From assembly GCF_014297595.2 (NCBI RefSeq), contig NZ_CP060414.2, positions 2,232,001 through 2,296,000 on the forward strand: a stretch of 64,000 bases of DNA, given 5' to 3'. How positions within the stretch are numbered: the stretch's first letter is position 1; every line of letters starts with the position of its first letter. Position numbers and translations under genes: made by a program. This document shows, piece after piece, positions 17,602 to 27,611 of the stretch. Origin of the DNA: Neisseria musculi (lineage in GTDB: Bacteria; Pseudomonadota; Gammaproteobacteria; Burkholderiales; Neisseriaceae). Under the pieces are notes generated by a model. The model ran no database searches and was not told the DNA's origin. It saw only the letters and a program-made list of their open reading frames with translations.

Positions 17602-17787
17602 AATCGTTTTCCATCAGTAGACGGATATGACCTTAGTCTGCCTCGGATTGTCGAACTGAAAGTCTTCCAAGGCTCTATGTTGTGCAAATTTTGTTGCCTT
17701 TATCCTAATACCCGATACTGCGGATACGCCTTTGAGTTATTCCCCTTTTTCTGTGTACCCCACCATATTTTTCAGACGGCCTATGTT

Positions 17788-18445
17788 ATAGGTTCGGTGC
17801 AAAACGCGTGATGTTTTGTGTCATTGTTTCCACTGCCGGGTCGGGTTGGTCGGACAAACTGCTCAGTACGCCGTTGTGGGTTTCTGTGCTTTGGTTTTGG
17901 TTCAGTTTATAGGCAGCTTCCACATTTTCAACTGTTAATTCAAAACATTTCAATTATTTATATATCACTTGAAGATAATCTTGCGGTGCATCGGTAAGCT
18001 GCCACGGGTGTGGCAGGGTTGCTTCGTGGATACGGCTTGATTCGGCGAGAATGGCATAACCAGTGTCGGCATCATCAATCAGCGTCAAATACCCTTCCAA
18101 ATGTACTGCCTGATAATTTCAGGTCGGCACGGCTTTGTGGTCGCGCTGTTTGCTCGGATACCAGTTGGGCGAGATATAGCGGCCGCTGTCTTGAAATACT
18201 GCCAGCCAGCGGTTTTCTGTGCCGGTGGCCTGCCAAACGGGGTTGGTCTCGGCAAAGTGGCCGTGAAGTGTGCCCCATTTGCTGCTGTTGTCGTGCCGGT
18301 TAAAGCGGGATATGGGCGGCCTGCAAATGGTTTTGCTGTGTTTCACCACCGGCGTGGCGGGCGGGTAGGCGGATTTCGGTGGAATCGGTTTGGCGGAATT
18401 GGGCGAAAATAAATATCGGGTGTCTTTTATCGATATAGGTTTGCA
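17788..18445 (-). pseudogene. paiB pseudogene (FMN-binding, PaiB-type regulator)
   Basis: Minus-strand fragments in different frames assemble into a PaiB/FMN-binding protein: FAQFRQTD and LQAAHIPL (N-terminus), GTLHGHFAETNPVW, WLAVFQDSGRYISPNWYPSK (the signature segment), HLEGYLTLIDDADTGYAI, and a C-terminal FELTVENVEAAYKLNQNQS ending at a stop near 17788. PaiB-type proteins occur as negative regulators in Bacillus and as uncharacterised FMN-binding proteins elsewhere. At least three frame changes are needed, so it is dead. No start codon can be fixed. Confidence 0.8.
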
Positions 18446-18536
18446 AGCCGGTTTGGTGCGCAAAATTAAATTATAGAAGCAGGCCGTCTGAAAAATAAAC
18501 CTTTTCGTTTTCAGGCGGCCTTATCCATTACAATAG

Positions 18537-18676
18537 CGTGAAGCCATTTTATTTCCGGCACCGGCAGCAAGCTGCAGACCATACGGAACCGGTTCTGCTG
18601 CCGCTTCGGCGGCTTGCCAAACCGTTCTCTTCGAGCAGGGGCAGTCAAGCCGTAGCGGAAACAATGTGGATTCATG
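18537..18676. repeat. Dispersed intergenic repeat, copy 3
   Basis: Starts GCGTGAAGCC and ends GTGGATTCATGATA, an imperfect inverted end pair. Inside are TTTCCGGCACCGGCAG and AACCGTTCTCTT blocks shared with the copy at 13.2 kb. It lies in the leader of uvrD. Confidence 0.5.
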
Positions 18677-18729
18677 ATAATGCCCATCTTTTATTTTTCA
18701 GACTATTTTTCAGACGGCCTGCTTTTTTT

Positions 18730-20931
18730 ATGTTTTCTCAAAATCCATCTGTATCCCTGCTGCACGGCTTGAACCCCGAACAACTCTCTGCCGTTACTTG
18801 GCCGCCGCAGTCTGCGTTGGTGTTGGCGGGCGCGGGCAGCGGTAAAACCCGTGTGCTCACCACCCGCATTGCCTGGCTTTTGCAAAGCGGCCAGGCCGGT
18901 GTGCACGGCATTTTGGCGGTAACGTTCACCAATAAAGCGGCCAAAGAAATGCAAACCCGCCTGGGGGCGATGAGCCATGTTAACGTGCGCGCCATGTGGC
19001 TGGGCACGTTTCACGGCCTGTGCCACCGCTTTTTGCGCCTGCACCACCAAGCCGCCGGCCTGCCTTCTACTTTTCAGATTCTCGACAGCGGCGACCAGCT
19101 CGCCCTAATCAAGCGGCTGCTCAAGCAGCTTAACATTGCTGAAGAAATCATTGCCCCGCGCTCGCTGCAAGGCTTTATCAACGCCCAAAAAGAAAGCGGC
19201 CTGCGCGCCGCGCAGCTTTCTGCGCCCGATGCGTACACCCGGCGCATGATTGAGTGTTACGCGGCTTATGATCAAACCTGCAACCGCGAAGGGGTGGTGG
19301 ATTTTGCCGAGTTGATGCTCAGAAGTTATGAAATGCTGCAGGCCGATGAAACGCTGCGCCTGCACTACCAAAACCGTTTCAACCATATTTTGGTTGATGA
19401 GTTTCAAGATACCAACAAACTGCAATACGCCTGGCTCAAGCTGATGGCCGGCGGGGGCGCGGCTGTGTTTGCGGTGGGTGATGACGATCAGTCTATCTAC
19501 CGCTTCCGTGGCGCGCATGTCGGCAATATGACTGCCCTGATGCGCGAATTCGGCATTGAGGCGCCCATCAAGCTCGAACAAAACTACCGTTCAGACGGCC
19601 ACATTCTTGCCGCCGCCAACGCGGTGATTGCCAACAATGCCGAGCGGCTGGGCAAGAATTTGCGCACCGAAGCCGAAAGCGGCGACAAAATCCGCTTTTA
19701 CTGCGCCCCCGTTGATTATGATGAAGCGCAGTTCATTATTGACGAAGCCAAATCGCTGCAACGCGAAGGCCGCCGGCTTGATGATATGGCGGTGCTCTAC
19801 CGCAGCAATGCCCAGTCGCGCATCATCGAACAGGCTCTGTTTGCCGCCGGCATGCCCTATAAAATCTACGGCGGGCTGCGTTTTTACGAGCGCCAGGAAA
19901 TCAAACACGCGCTGGCCTACCTACGCCTGGCCGTCAGCCCTGATGACGACAACGCCCTGTTGCGCGTGATCAACACCCCGCCGCGCGGCATCGGCACCCG
20001 CACCATCGAAAACATTCAGGCCGCCGCCGCAGAGCAGGGTGTTTCGCTGTGGCAGGCTGCCTGCGGTATGGGCGCGAAAGCCGCCAAAGTTGCTGCCTTT
20101 GTGCGCCTAATCGAAGGCCTGCGCGCGCAAGCCGCCAATGTATCCCTACAGGAAATGATGCTTGCCGTTACCCGCGACAGCGGCCTGGTCGAATACTACC
20201 AAACCCAAAAAGGCAGCCACCAAGACCGCTTAGACAATCTGGACGAACTCATCAATGCCGCCGTTGCTTTTAAGCCGTCTGAAAGCAATTTTGAAATTCT
20301 GCCCGACAACGCCGCCGAAAGCCCGCTGTTTCCCATTCTCGCCTTTTTAAGCAATGCCGCGCTCGAATCGGGTGAAAACCAGGCCGGTGCCGGCGAAGAA
20401 GCCCTGCAAATGATGACGGTGCACGCCGCCAAAGGCTTGGAATTTGATGCCGTTTTTCTCACCGGCATGGAAGAAGGGCTGTTTCCCAGCGAATACAGCC
20501 TGGCCGAACGCGGCGGCCTCGAAGAAGAACGCCGCCTGATGTATGTGGCCGTTACCCGCGCCCGCAAACGGCTTTATATCAGCATGGCCCAACAGCGCCT
20601 GCTGCACGGTCAAACCCATTTCGGCATCGTTTCGCGCTTTGTTGAAGAGATTCCGCCTGAAGTGCTCCACCGCCTTTCGCCCGCCCCGCAGCGCGCCGGC
20701 GGATCTGCCGGTGTGTCGAAGAAGGCCGGCAGCCGCGTTGTCGAAACATTTTACGCGCCGCAGCAATACCACGGTTTTACCATCGGCCAAAACGTGCGCC
20801 ATGCCAAATTCGGCACCGGCGTGATTATCGATGCGGTGGATAAAGGCGGCTCGGCAAGGCTGACGATTAATTTCGGCAAAGAAGGGGTGAAAGATTTGGA
20901 TACTGCGTTTGCCAAGTTGGAGGCCGTCTGA
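18730..20931 (+). CDS. uvrD: DNA helicase II, UvrD-type
   Basis: SF1A 3'-5' helicase of 733 residues for nucleotide excision and mismatch repair. The ATG at 18730 is chosen because upstream in-frame codons run through repeat DNA and a DUS. Walker A is GAGSGKT (34-40). DEFQDTN is motif II, VGDDDQSIYRFRGA motif III, LEQNYRS motif IV, and TVHAAKGLEFDAVFLTGMEEG and VAVTRARKRLY are motifs V-VI. The C-terminal FTIGQNVRHAKFGTGVI domain separates UvrD from Rep. It converges with the folate gene, leaving only 19 bp between stops. Confidence 0.95.
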   Translation: MFSQNPSVSLLHGLNPEQLSAVTWPPQSALVLAGAGSGKTRVLTTRIAWLLQSGQAGVHGILAVTFTNKAAKEMQTRLGAMSHVNVRAMWLGTFHGLCHRFLRLHHQAAGLPSTFQILDSGDQLALIKRLLKQLNIAEEIIAPRSLQGFINAQKESGLRAAQLSAPDAYTRRMIECYAAYDQTCNREGVVDFAELMLRSYEMLQADETLRLHYQNRFNHILVDEFQDTNKLQYAWLKLMAGGGAAVFAVGDDDQSIYRFRGAHVGNMTALMREFGIEAPIKLEQNYRSDGHILAAANAVIANNAERLGKNLRTEAESGDKIRFYCAPVDYDEAQFIIDEAKSLQREGRRLDDMAVLYRSNAQSRIIEQALFAAGMPYKIYGGLRFYERQEIKHALAYLRLAVSPDDDNALLRVINTPPRGIGTRTIENIQAAAAEQGVSLWQAACGMGAKAAKVAAFVRLIEGLRAQAANVSLQEMMLAVTRDSGLVEYYQTQKGSHQDRLDNLDELINAAVAFKPSESNFEILPDNAAESPLFPILAFLSNAALESGENQAGAGEEALQMMTVHAAKGLEFDAVFLTGMEEGLFPSEYSLAERGGLEEERRLMYVAVTRARKRLYISMAQQRLLHGQTHFGIVSRFVEEIPPEVLHRLSPAPQRAGGSAGVSKKAGSRVVETFYAPQQYHGFTIGQNVRHAKFGTGVIIDAVDKGGSARLTINFGKEGVKDLDTAFAKLEAV

Positions 20932-20950
20932 AAAAACATGTGCAGGCGGA

Positions 20951-21547
20951 TTAGGCGGGCCTGGCGGGAAAATCTACCCTGCCTGCTTCGCTGACGAATG
21001 AATCCAGCGCAATATCGTGTGCTTCGTGCGGCAGGCGGGCGCAAATCTGGCAGGCAAAGCCGGCGCCCACTGTGTGCGGTTTCAGACGGCCTTTCAAGGC
21101 TGCCAGCGTAACATCGTAGTAGCCGCCGCCATGGCCCAGCCGGTAGCCCTGCCGGTCGATGCCCACCAGCGGCACCAGCAAAACGGTGAGGCGGTGGGCG
21201 CGGATTTTTCTGCCGCCGAATTGCGGGATGGCCAAGCTGCCCCGGCTGTGGCGGCGTTCGGCCTTGCGGCTGTCGGTCTGATAAGGGGTGAACCACAGCC
21301 GCAGCGAGCGCGGCTCGATATAGGGCAGATAAAGTCGGGCGCCGCGCGCTAAGGCCGTCTGAATAAAACCGCCCAGCCGCAGCTCGCTGCCCACCGGCCA
21401 ATAAATGCCGATGCGGGCGCGGCGGCGGATATGGTGTTTCAGCAAACAGTTGGCGGCGCGCTCGGCGCGTTTGCGTTCGCTTTTGCCCAGCGACTGGCGG
21501 GCGCGGCGCAAACGGCGGCGCAGCCCGGCTTTATCTTGCATGTTCAT
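20951..21547 (-). CDS. 5-formyltetrahydrofolate cyclo-ligase
   Basis: 198 residues (ygfA/fau type). Converts 5-formyl-THF to 5,10-methenyl-THF with ATP, in one-carbon metabolism. A basic N-terminal helix (RRRLRRARQSLGKSERKR), YWPVGSEL near residue 50, and VPLVGIDRQGYRLGHGGGYYD around 125-145 form the family signature. The start overlaps a DUS-like GGCCGTTTGAA just upstream. The protein is arginine-rich but complete. No 6S RNA, which neighbours this gene in many proteobacteria, was recognised nearby. Confidence 0.92.
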   Translation of the reverse strand: MNMQDKAGLRRRLRRARQSLGKSERKRAERAANCLLKHHIRRRARIGIYWPVGSELRLGGFIQTALARGARLYLPYIEPRSLRLWFTPYQTDSRKAERRHSRGSLAIPQFGGRKIRAHRLTVLLVPLVGIDRQGYRLGHGGGYYDVTLAALKGRLKPHTVGAGFACQICARLPHEAHDIALDSFVSEAGRVDFPARPA

Positions 21548-21582
21548 TTCAAACGGCCTTTGTGTGTTGGGGCGGGGTATCG

Positions 21583-21740
21583 TGAACCCTCTTCGTTTCT
21601 GTTACGGTGTTGCTGTATCTCGACCCCAAAAGCATGGTTTGGCAGGCCGCTTTAGCGCGCGGCAGCAGGGCCGGCTCCGTGTTGTTTGCGTTTGCCGCTG
21701 CCTGCTGCCTGGTGATGAAGATGGGGCGGATTCGCTGTAT
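21583..21740. repeat. Probable dispersed repeat, copy 4 (diverged)
   Basis: TCGTGAACCCTCTTCGTTTCTG near its start parallels GGTGAACCCCCTTCGTTTCCG at 23.56 kb. The rest is diverged. It lies between the cyclo-ligase and lysS genes, a gap that otherwise shows only an inverted DUS pair near 21800. Confidence 0.35.
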
Positions 21741-21852
21741 TGTGCATTAAGTTCAATTGCTGCGGGGTTTCAGGTTGGTGCCTTTGCAAGTTATTCAGGC
21801 CGTCTGAAATGTATGTTCAGACGGCCTGCGGTTTGCCGCAATGCGGTGCTGT

Positions 21853-23364
21853 CTATTCGGGGCGCATTTGCGGAAACAGAACCACATCGCGGATAGAGGG
21901 CGCATCGGTGAGCAGCATCACCAAACGGTCCAGCCCGATGCCGCTGCCGCCGGTGGGGGGCAGGCCGTATTCCATGGCGCGGATGTAGTCGGCATCATAG
22001 TGCATGGCTTCATCGTCGCCGGCTTCTTTCTGCGCCACTTGCGCTTTGAAGCGGGCGGCCTGGTCTTCGGGGTCGTTTAATTCCGAATAGCCGTTGGCCA
22101 GTTCGCGGCCGACAACAAACAGCTCGAAGCGGTCGGTTAAGCCGGGTTTGGTGTCGGAAGCGCGCGCCAGCGGCGAGACTTCTACGGGGTAGTCGATGAT
22201 AAAGGTGGGGTGCCACAGTTTGCTCTCGGCGCAGCCTTCAAACAGCGCCAGCTGCAGGCTGCCGATGCCGGGCGCGGGCGGGATTTTTTCGCCGTGTTTC
22301 ACGATTTCCTGTTTCAGCCATTGGGCATCGTTTAACTGATCATCGGTGTAGTGGGGGTTGTGTTTTTTTATGGCTTCGAGAATGGTCAGCCGCTCGAACG
22401 GGCTTTCCAAATCGACTTCTTGGCCGTTGTAGCGGATTTTGGCGGTGCCGCACACTTCCCGGGCGGCATGGCGGATCACGCTTTCGGTCATTTCCATCAT
22501 GCGCTCGTAGGTGCAGAAGGCTTCGTAGAATTCCATCATGGTGAATTCGGGGTTGTGGCGGGTGCTCATGCCTTCGTTGCGGAAGCTGCGGTTGATTTCA
22601 AACACGCGCTCCAGCCCGCCCACCACCAGGCGTTTCAGATAAAGCTCGGGGGCGATGCGCAGATAAAGCGGCATATCGAGCGCGTTGTGGTGGGTTACGA
22701 AGGGTTTGGCCGCCGCGCCGCCGGGAATCGGGTGCATCATCGGGGTTTCTACTTCGAGATAACGCTGGCCCGCCATATAGTTGCGCACGGCCTGAATGAT
22801 TCGGCTGCGTTTGATAAAGGTGTTGCGCGAATCGGCGTTGGTAATCAAATCGGCATAGCGTTGGCGGTATTTCTGCTCTTGGTCGGTTAAGCCTTTGTGT
22901 TTGTCGGGCAGCGGGCGCAGCGATTTGGTGAGCAGGTGCAGCTTGGCGGCGCGCACGGTCAATTCGCCGTGGTTGGTTTTGAACAGGGTGCCTTCCACGC
23001 CGATGATGTCGCCCAAATCCCAATGTTTGAAGGCGTTGTGCGCTTCTTCGCCCACGCCTTGATTGTTTACATACACCTGAATCTGGCCGCTCATGTCTTG
23101 CAGAGTGGCGAAACCGGCTTTGCCCATGGCGCGTTGCAGCATCATGCGGCCGGCGATTTTCACGGGGATTTCCTGCGGGTCGAGCTCGGCTTTTTCAAGA
23201 CGGCCGTATTGCGCCTGCAAATCGCCGGCAAAGGCATCGCGGCGGTATTGGTTGGGAAAGGCAATCCCCTGTTGGCGGATTGCATGGAGTTTTTCGCGGC
23301 GCAGGGCGATGATTTGGTTTTCGCTCAATTGCAGCTCTTCGGGGTGTGGGGGCTGTAGGCTCAT
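21853..23364 (-). CDS. lysS: Lysyl-tRNA synthetase, class II
   Basis: 503 residues from the ATG at 23364 (MSLQPP...). A GTG 27 bp further upstream is possible but not needed. It charges tRNA-Lys. The N-terminal OB anticodon-binding domain contains [26 protein letters not shown]. The class II core has [13 protein letters not shown] motif 1 ([21 protein letters not shown]), motif 2 [18 protein letters not shown], and motif 3 [18 protein letters not shown] at the C-terminus. Full length and without lesions. No second lysyl-tRNA synthetase is seen in the window. Confidence 0.97.
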   Translation of the reverse strand: MSLQPPHPEELQLSENQIIALRREKLHAIRQQGIAFPNQYRRDAFAGDLQAQYGRLEKAELDPQEIPVKIAGRMMLQRAMGKAGFATLQDMSGQIQVYVNNQGVGEEAHNAFKHWDLGDIIGVEGTLFKTNHGELTVRAAKLHLLTKSLRPLPDKHKGLTDQEQKYRQRYADLITNADSRNTFIKRSRIIQAVRNYMAGQRYLEVETPMMHPIPGGAAAKPFVTHHNALDMPLYLRIAPELYLKRLVVGGLERVFEINRSFRNEGMSTRHNPEFTMMEFYEAFCTYERMMEMTESVIRHAAREVCGTAKIRYNGQEVDLESPFERLTILEAIKKHNPHYTDDQLNDAQWLKQEIVKHGEKIPPAPGIGSLQLALFEGCAESKLWHPTFIIDYPVEVSPLARASDTKPGLTDRFELFVVGRELANGYSELNDPEDQAARFKAQVAQKEAGDDEAMHYDADYIRAMEYGLPPTGGSGIGLDRLVMLLTDAPSIRDVVLFPQMRPE

Positions 23365-23391
23365 GGGAAAGGTTCCGGAAAATGCAGGCAC

Positions 23392-24174
23392 ACCGGCCTG
23401 ATAACGTTGAATTTTGGGCGGTATTTTACGTGATTCCGGCTGTTTTTTCTATGCGCCCGGCCGTCTGAAAAATAAATTTTCAGACGGCCGGCATAAAAAT
23501 ATACAAGCTGCACGGGTGGTGTGCGGCTGCCCCGAAATATGGCAATGTATCCAGATGCCCATAGCTGTGGTGAACCCCCTTCGTTTCCGGCACAAGGCAG
23601 GGGTAAAAACTGTGCGGAGCCGGCGCTGCTGCCGCCCGCAGACAGGTAAAGCCGTTGGCTTTGCCAAGACGGCAACGCAACGAAAAGGAAAGGAGGTTCG
23701 CCATGCACGCGCGGGGCTTTGCAAAAACACCTTAAGGCCGTCTGAAAAGCTCCAATGCCCCGGTTTGCGCGAAGGCGGGGTTTGAATGAAACGATTGAAG
23801 TTTGGGTCAAACACATTGAAACGCTCCAATTGCTGCTGCCTGCACGGGGTAATTCGGCAGGCTGGCGCAGCGGCGAAACTGATGGCGGCAAATAAATTTC
23901 CGGCAGTATTTTTTGAATGTTGCAAAGGTTTCGGCTTTGAAACGGCTACGGCACCGGCCTGCCTGTAACCCGCTGCCCGCGCTGTCTGCGCTCTGCCGCT
24001 TTGTGTTGGTTTCGGCAGGCTGCGGGTAAATGATTCGGGGGCAGGGTGGTTTCAGACGGCTGTTTCAGGCTGTCTGAAAACCCATCGGGCGGCGATTGAA
24101 GATGTAGCGCGGGCTGTTTCAGGCCGTCTGAAAACTTTTCGCCCCGGGTTGGCGGGTGTTTGGAATATTCGGTT
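23392..24174. other. Intergenic region with DUS copies and repeat fragments
   Basis: About 780 bp without a supported gene. It holds an inverted DUS pair (23457-23491), a diverged dispersed repeat (GGTGAACCCCCTTCG at about 23568, then TTTCCGGCACAAGGCAG), and several single or mutated DUS copies between 23735 and 24135. The latter may help terminate the osmoprotectant operon ending at 24175. Confidence 0.5.
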
Positions 24175-25101
24175 TTAACGGTTTTGACGGTTGTGCAGAT
24201 AGTCGAACACACGGCTGCCATCGATTTCGCCCAAGCCGCGTATGCGCACCCTCGGGTGGCGGCTCAGCAGCGCAAAAAGCTCGGAAACATTGTCATCGGG
24301 ATCCAGCTCGGGCAGATTGCCGCTGCTGAGCGGCAACAGGTTGGCGATTTGGCTGATTTTGCCGTAATCGGTATGTTCACTTTGGAAAAACGAGCGCACA
24401 AATTCGTTGGCGGGCCGGGTTTGCAGCTCTTCGGGCGTGCCTGTTTGCTGTAGTTTTCCGTCCTGCATAACGGCGATGCGGCCGGCCAGGCGTTGCGCTT
24501 CGCTCATGTTGTGGGTAACGAATATGATGGTGGTGGACAAGCGGCGGTGGATGTCGGCCACCATTTCCTGCAAGGCGTTGCGGGAGAGCGGGTCGAGCGC
24601 GCTGAATGGTTCGTCCATCAGCAACACATCAGGTTTGGCGGCAATGGCACGCAAAATGCCGATGCGCTGCTGCTCGCCTCCGGATAATTCGCGGGGGTAA
24701 CGGTGGGCATATTTGGCCGGCGGCATGCCGACCATTTCCAGCAGTTCTCCGCTGCGCCGGCTGCGTTCGGTTTTGCTCCAGCCCAAAATATCGGGAACCA
24801 GCTCGATGTTTTGTTTCACTGTCATGGTGGGAAACAGGGCAATCTGCTGTAAAACATAGCCGATGCGGTGGCGCAGGCGGCGGATGTCGTAATCTTTGAT
24901 GCGCCGGCCGTTGAAATAAACATTGCCTTCGCTGGGCTCGGTGAGTGCGTTAATCATTTTGAGGGTGGTGGTTTTGCCGCAGCCCGAAGGGCCGACCATC
25001 ACGAAAAATTCGCCTTCGAAAATGCTGAGGTTCAAGCCGCTGATAACGTGTTTATTGCCGTAATGTTTGCCGACTCCGCGAAATTCGATAATGGCTTTCA
25101 T
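24175..25101 (-). CDS. Osmoprotectant (betaine/choline) ABC transporter, ATP-binding protein
   Basis: 308 residues of the ProV/OpuCA class. Walker A GPSGCGKT (37-44), Q-loop region VLQQIALFPTMTVKQNI, signature LSGGEQQR, Walker B VLLMDEPFSALD, and H-loop FVTHNMSEA. A C-terminal extension of about 70 residues takes the place of full CBS domains. It energises uptake of quaternary ammonium compatible solutes. It overlaps the upstream permease/binding-protein gene by 4 bases (ATGA), so the two form one operon and probably a complete transporter. Confidence 0.92.
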   Translation of the reverse strand: MKAIIEFRGVGKHYGNKHVISGLNLSIFEGEFFVMVGPSGCGKTTTLKMINALTEPSEGNVYFNGRRIKDYDIRRLRHRIGYVLQQIALFPTMTVKQNIELVPDILGWSKTERSRRSGELLEMVGMPPAKYAHRYPRELSGGEQQRIGILRAIAAKPDVLLMDEPFSALDPLSRNALQEMVADIHRRLSTTIIFVTHNMSEAQRLAGRIAVMQDGKLQQTGTPEELQTRPANEFVRSFFQSEHTDYGKISQIANLLPLSSGNLPELDPDDNVSELFALLSRHPRVRIRGLGEIDGSRVFDYLHNRQNR

Positions 25102-26636
25102 GGGGCCTCCTTACGCAACAATTTATGGGTGGTGAGATAGTCGGCTGCAACTTTGGCCGGCGTTTCGCCGTTGTTTTTTACCCGGTTGTTCATTTCTGAC
25201 ATCTCTTCTTCGCTGATTTTGCCGGCCAACCGCTCGAGCGAACGAACCACTTGCGGATGCCGGCGGGCAAATTCGGCCTTCATCAGCGGCGCGCCTTGAT
25301 AATAGGGAAACAACTGCAAATCGTCTTTGAGCAGTTGCAGGCGGTGGCGGCGGATTTCGGCATCAGTCGAATAGACGTCTATCAGATCGACACGGCCGTC
25401 TGAAAGCGCACTGTAGCGCAGCGCAGGCTCGATGCCGGAAACGTGTTTCAGCCGGATATGATGGGTTTCTGCCAGCCCTTTATAGCCGTCTTGCCGGTCG
25501 ATAAACTCCAGCGTGAACCCGGCGCGCACATGGTTTTTTACCTTGGCCAAATCCGAAATGGCGGCAAGATTGTGTTTTTGCGCATACGCCTGCGGCAGCG
25601 CCAGCGCATAGGTGTTTTGATAGCCCATCGGCTCCAACAACAGCATTTTATATTGTTCGGCCAGCAAATCTTTGGCCAGCCGGTAGGTTTGTTGCGGGCT
25701 GGAAATCCGCCCCTTATTCCCTGCCGGCTGCTCGACCAGGCTCTCCAATACGGTGCCGGTAAATTCGGGATAGATATCGATTTCGTTGTGTTTGAGCGCG
25801 TTAAACAGAAAACCGGTTTTGCCGAAATTCGGCTTCAACACCACTTGAATATTTGGATTTTCATTTTCAATCAGCATCTTATACATATTGATTAAGATAT
25901 CCGGCTCGCTGCCCAATTTGCCGGCCACCACTACTTGACGGTCGCCGCCCCCGCTGTTCCACCACTGCACTCCCGCCGACAGAGCCACCAAAAAAACGGC
26001 CATCCCCAGCGCACGGCCGGCTTTTTTGCGTTGCAGACGGTACACCAAACCGCTCACGCCCACCGCCAGCAATGCAGAAGCGGCCGCACCGATAAAAGTG
26101 AGGGCCATATTATTGCGGTCTATACCCAGCAAGATAATGTTTCCCAAACCACCCGCGCCCACCAATGCTGCCAGCGTGGCGGTGCCGATAATCAGCACGG
26201 CCGCAGTGCGGATGCCGGAAATCATCGCCGGAAACGCCAAAGGCAGCTCCACTCTAACCAGTTTCTGCCAGCGCGACAGCCCGAAAGCGGTGGCTGCTTC
26301 TTTGATAGCTGGGTCGATTTCAGAAAAACCCAAGTAAGTGTTTTGGAAAACAGGCAACAAGGCATAAAGGGTTAGCGCAATCAATGCCGGCGGAGCGCCG
26401 ATGCCGACAAAGGGAATCAGCAGCCCCAACATTGCCAGCGAAGGAATAGTTTGCAGGATATTGGTGAGCTGCAACACAGCTTCTGCCTGTTTGCGGCGGC
26501 CGGAAAACCACACCGCCAGCGGCACGGCAACCGCTACCGAACACAGCAGGGCAGCCAGAGAAATCAGCAGATGCTCCAGCGTGGCAGTGATCAGTTCGTT
26601 TTTGCGCTCCAGCAGGGTTTGCAGGAATATATTCAT
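25098..26636 (-). CDS. Osmoprotectant ABC transporter, fused permease and substrate-binding protein
   Basis: 512 residues in one chain. Residues 1 to about 210 are an OpuCB/ProW-like permease with several membrane helices and the EAATAFGLSRWQKLVRVELPLAFP coupling loop that contacts the ATPase. Residues about 225-512 are an OpuBC/ProX-like binding domain (VVVAGKLGSEPDILINMYKMLIE, IDIYPEFTGTVLES, VDLIDVYSTDAEI). The fusion tethers the binding domain to the outside of the membrane. Such fusions are known in several Gram-negative and Gram-positive osmoprotectant systems. Substrate is inferred to be betaine, choline or carnitine. Confidence 0.9.
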   Translation of the reverse strand: MNIFLQTLLERKNELITATLEHLLISLAALLCSVAVAVPLAVWFSGRRKQAEAVLQLTNILQTIPSLAMLGLLIPFVGIGAPPALIALTLYALLPVFQNTYLGFSEIDPAIKEAATAFGLSRWQKLVRVELPLAFPAMISGIRTAAVLIIGTATLAALVGAGGLGNIILLGIDRNNMALTFIGAAASALLAVGVSGLVYRLQRKKAGRALGMAVFLVALSAGVQWWNSGGGDRQVVVAGKLGSEPDILINMYKMLIENENPNIQVVLKPNFGKTGFLFNALKHNEIDIYPEFTGTVLESLVEQPAGNKGRISSPQQTYRLAKDLLAEQYKMLLLEPMGYQNTYALALPQAYAQKHNLAAISDLAKVKNHVRAGFTLEFIDRQDGYKGLAETHHIRLKHVSGIEPALRYSALSDGRVDLIDVYSTDAEIRRHRLQLLKDDLQLFPYYQGAPLMKAEFARRHPQVVRSLERLAGKISEEEMSEMNNRVKNNGETPAKVAADYLTTHKLLRKEAP

Positions 26637-26775
26637 ATAGAGGGGTGTTTTTTAAGTGTGTGAAAGCCGGCATGAAGGCAGGCAGTGGGCGGGCAGTATC
26701 GACCGGGCTGAAAACGGCTGGTTTATCGATGCCTGGATTATGGCATAAGCCAAAGGCCGTCTGAAGAATTATTTA

Positions 26776-27500
26776 GGCTCTAGACTGGCAGAATAGCTCT
26801 GTTAGCCTAGAAAAATGAAATATAACACCAAGTTAAGTGACCATCGGCTCAAAAAAATTATCAAGCATTTTTGTGTCGGTATAGAAGCCTCAAAAACCGC
26901 TTTGCCGACAGGCTTCAACCGCAATACCATCAACCACCGGTATCGCATGTTCAGGCACGAAATATACCGCTGCCAAAGCAGGCAAAAAGACCTGTTACGG
27001 CAGCATGGAGGTTGATGAAAGCTATTTTGCTGCCAAACGGCAGCGCGGTTTCCATGGCAAGTCAAAGCGTGGCAGAGGAACGCTTAAACAACCCGTCTTT
27101 GGTATTTTCGAAAGAGACGGCAGGGTTTATACCGAAATCGTTCCTGATTGTAAAAAGAAAACACTTCAAGCTGTTATATTGGGAAAGGTCTCTCTGGAGG
27201 GTGTTGTTTATTCTGATAGCCGGCGCGGTTACAGCGGCCTGGTCGATGCGGGCTACTCTAAACATTTGCGCGTTAATCACGGACAAAATGAGTTTGCAGA
27301 TGGTACCGGGCGCATCAATGGTATTGAAAGCTTCCGGAGTTTTACCAAACGAAGGCCCGCCAAATTCAACGGCGTAACCAAAAACTTTGATTTGCACCTG
27401 AAGGAATGCGGATGGCGATGGAACCGAAACTCTGATGAACTGAGTCACCAACTTTGGGGGCTTTTAAAGTAAATTTACATAAAGCTGCTAGTCTAGAGCC
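26776..27500 (+). mobile_element. IS1595-family element, copy 1 (defective)
   Basis: 725 bp with terminal inverted repeats GGCTCTAGACTRGCAG. Full-length internal sequence apart from a 2 bp loss. No target duplication is seen. The left flank ATTTA recurs at the other two copies. Related copies are at 38003-38716 and 57752-58461. Confidence 0.88.
26815..27472 (+). pseudogene. IS1595-family transposase, frameshifted
   Basis: The N-terminal 66 residues (MKYNTKLSDHRLKK..., ending RQKDLLRQHGG) and the remaining 155 residues (MEVDESYFAAKRQRG... to LWGLLK) are in different frames. Comparison with the copy at 38 kb (TTATACGGCAGC) shows that TA was lost near 26998. The catalytic region is otherwise present: VDESYF, VVYSDSRRGYSG, and GRINGIESFRSF. 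The element is different from the IS1016-type copies. Confidence 0.85.
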
Positions 27501-27575
27501 TGATTTAAAATATTTTACAGTAAAAACAAACCTGTGGCGCAAAAAAGACAACACCGGGCAGGGCAGCAGTTAAAT

Positions 27576-27605
27576 TTGGTATTCTGTAAAGTGCGTGAGT
27601 ATAAT
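27576..27605 (+). promoter_or_regulatory. Promoter of a candidate small RNA
   Basis: TTGGTA (27576-27581), 18 base spacer, TATAAT (27600-27605). Together with the terminator at 27655-27680 it frames a short non-coding transcript. Confidence 0.6.
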
Positions 27606-27611
27606 TGCCGT

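Larger units (their letters stand above)
16440..17720 (-). pseudogene. IS21-type istB ATPase pseudogene split by an IS
   Basis: Reading the minus strand from about 17720: FAQHRALEDFQFDNP, then (after the inserted IS) IIFIGGAGTGKSRLATAIG (Walker A), VSEGFRVRYFNVLDLVNHLEKD, and CEPIETDNESFRFQ at the end. These match the IstB order seen at 43.4-44.1 kb. Several stops and frameshifts interrupt the frame and an IS1016-type element sits in the middle, so it is inactive. The companion istA is absent. TGGTGCACTTTTAGA near 16405 may be part of the old IS end. Confidence 0.75.

Noticed and set aside
26768..26775. AT-rich flank of the IS1595-type copies as target duplication
   Set aside because: TTATTTA is found on the left of all three copies but not on the right, so it is either target preference or part of the element, not a duplication.
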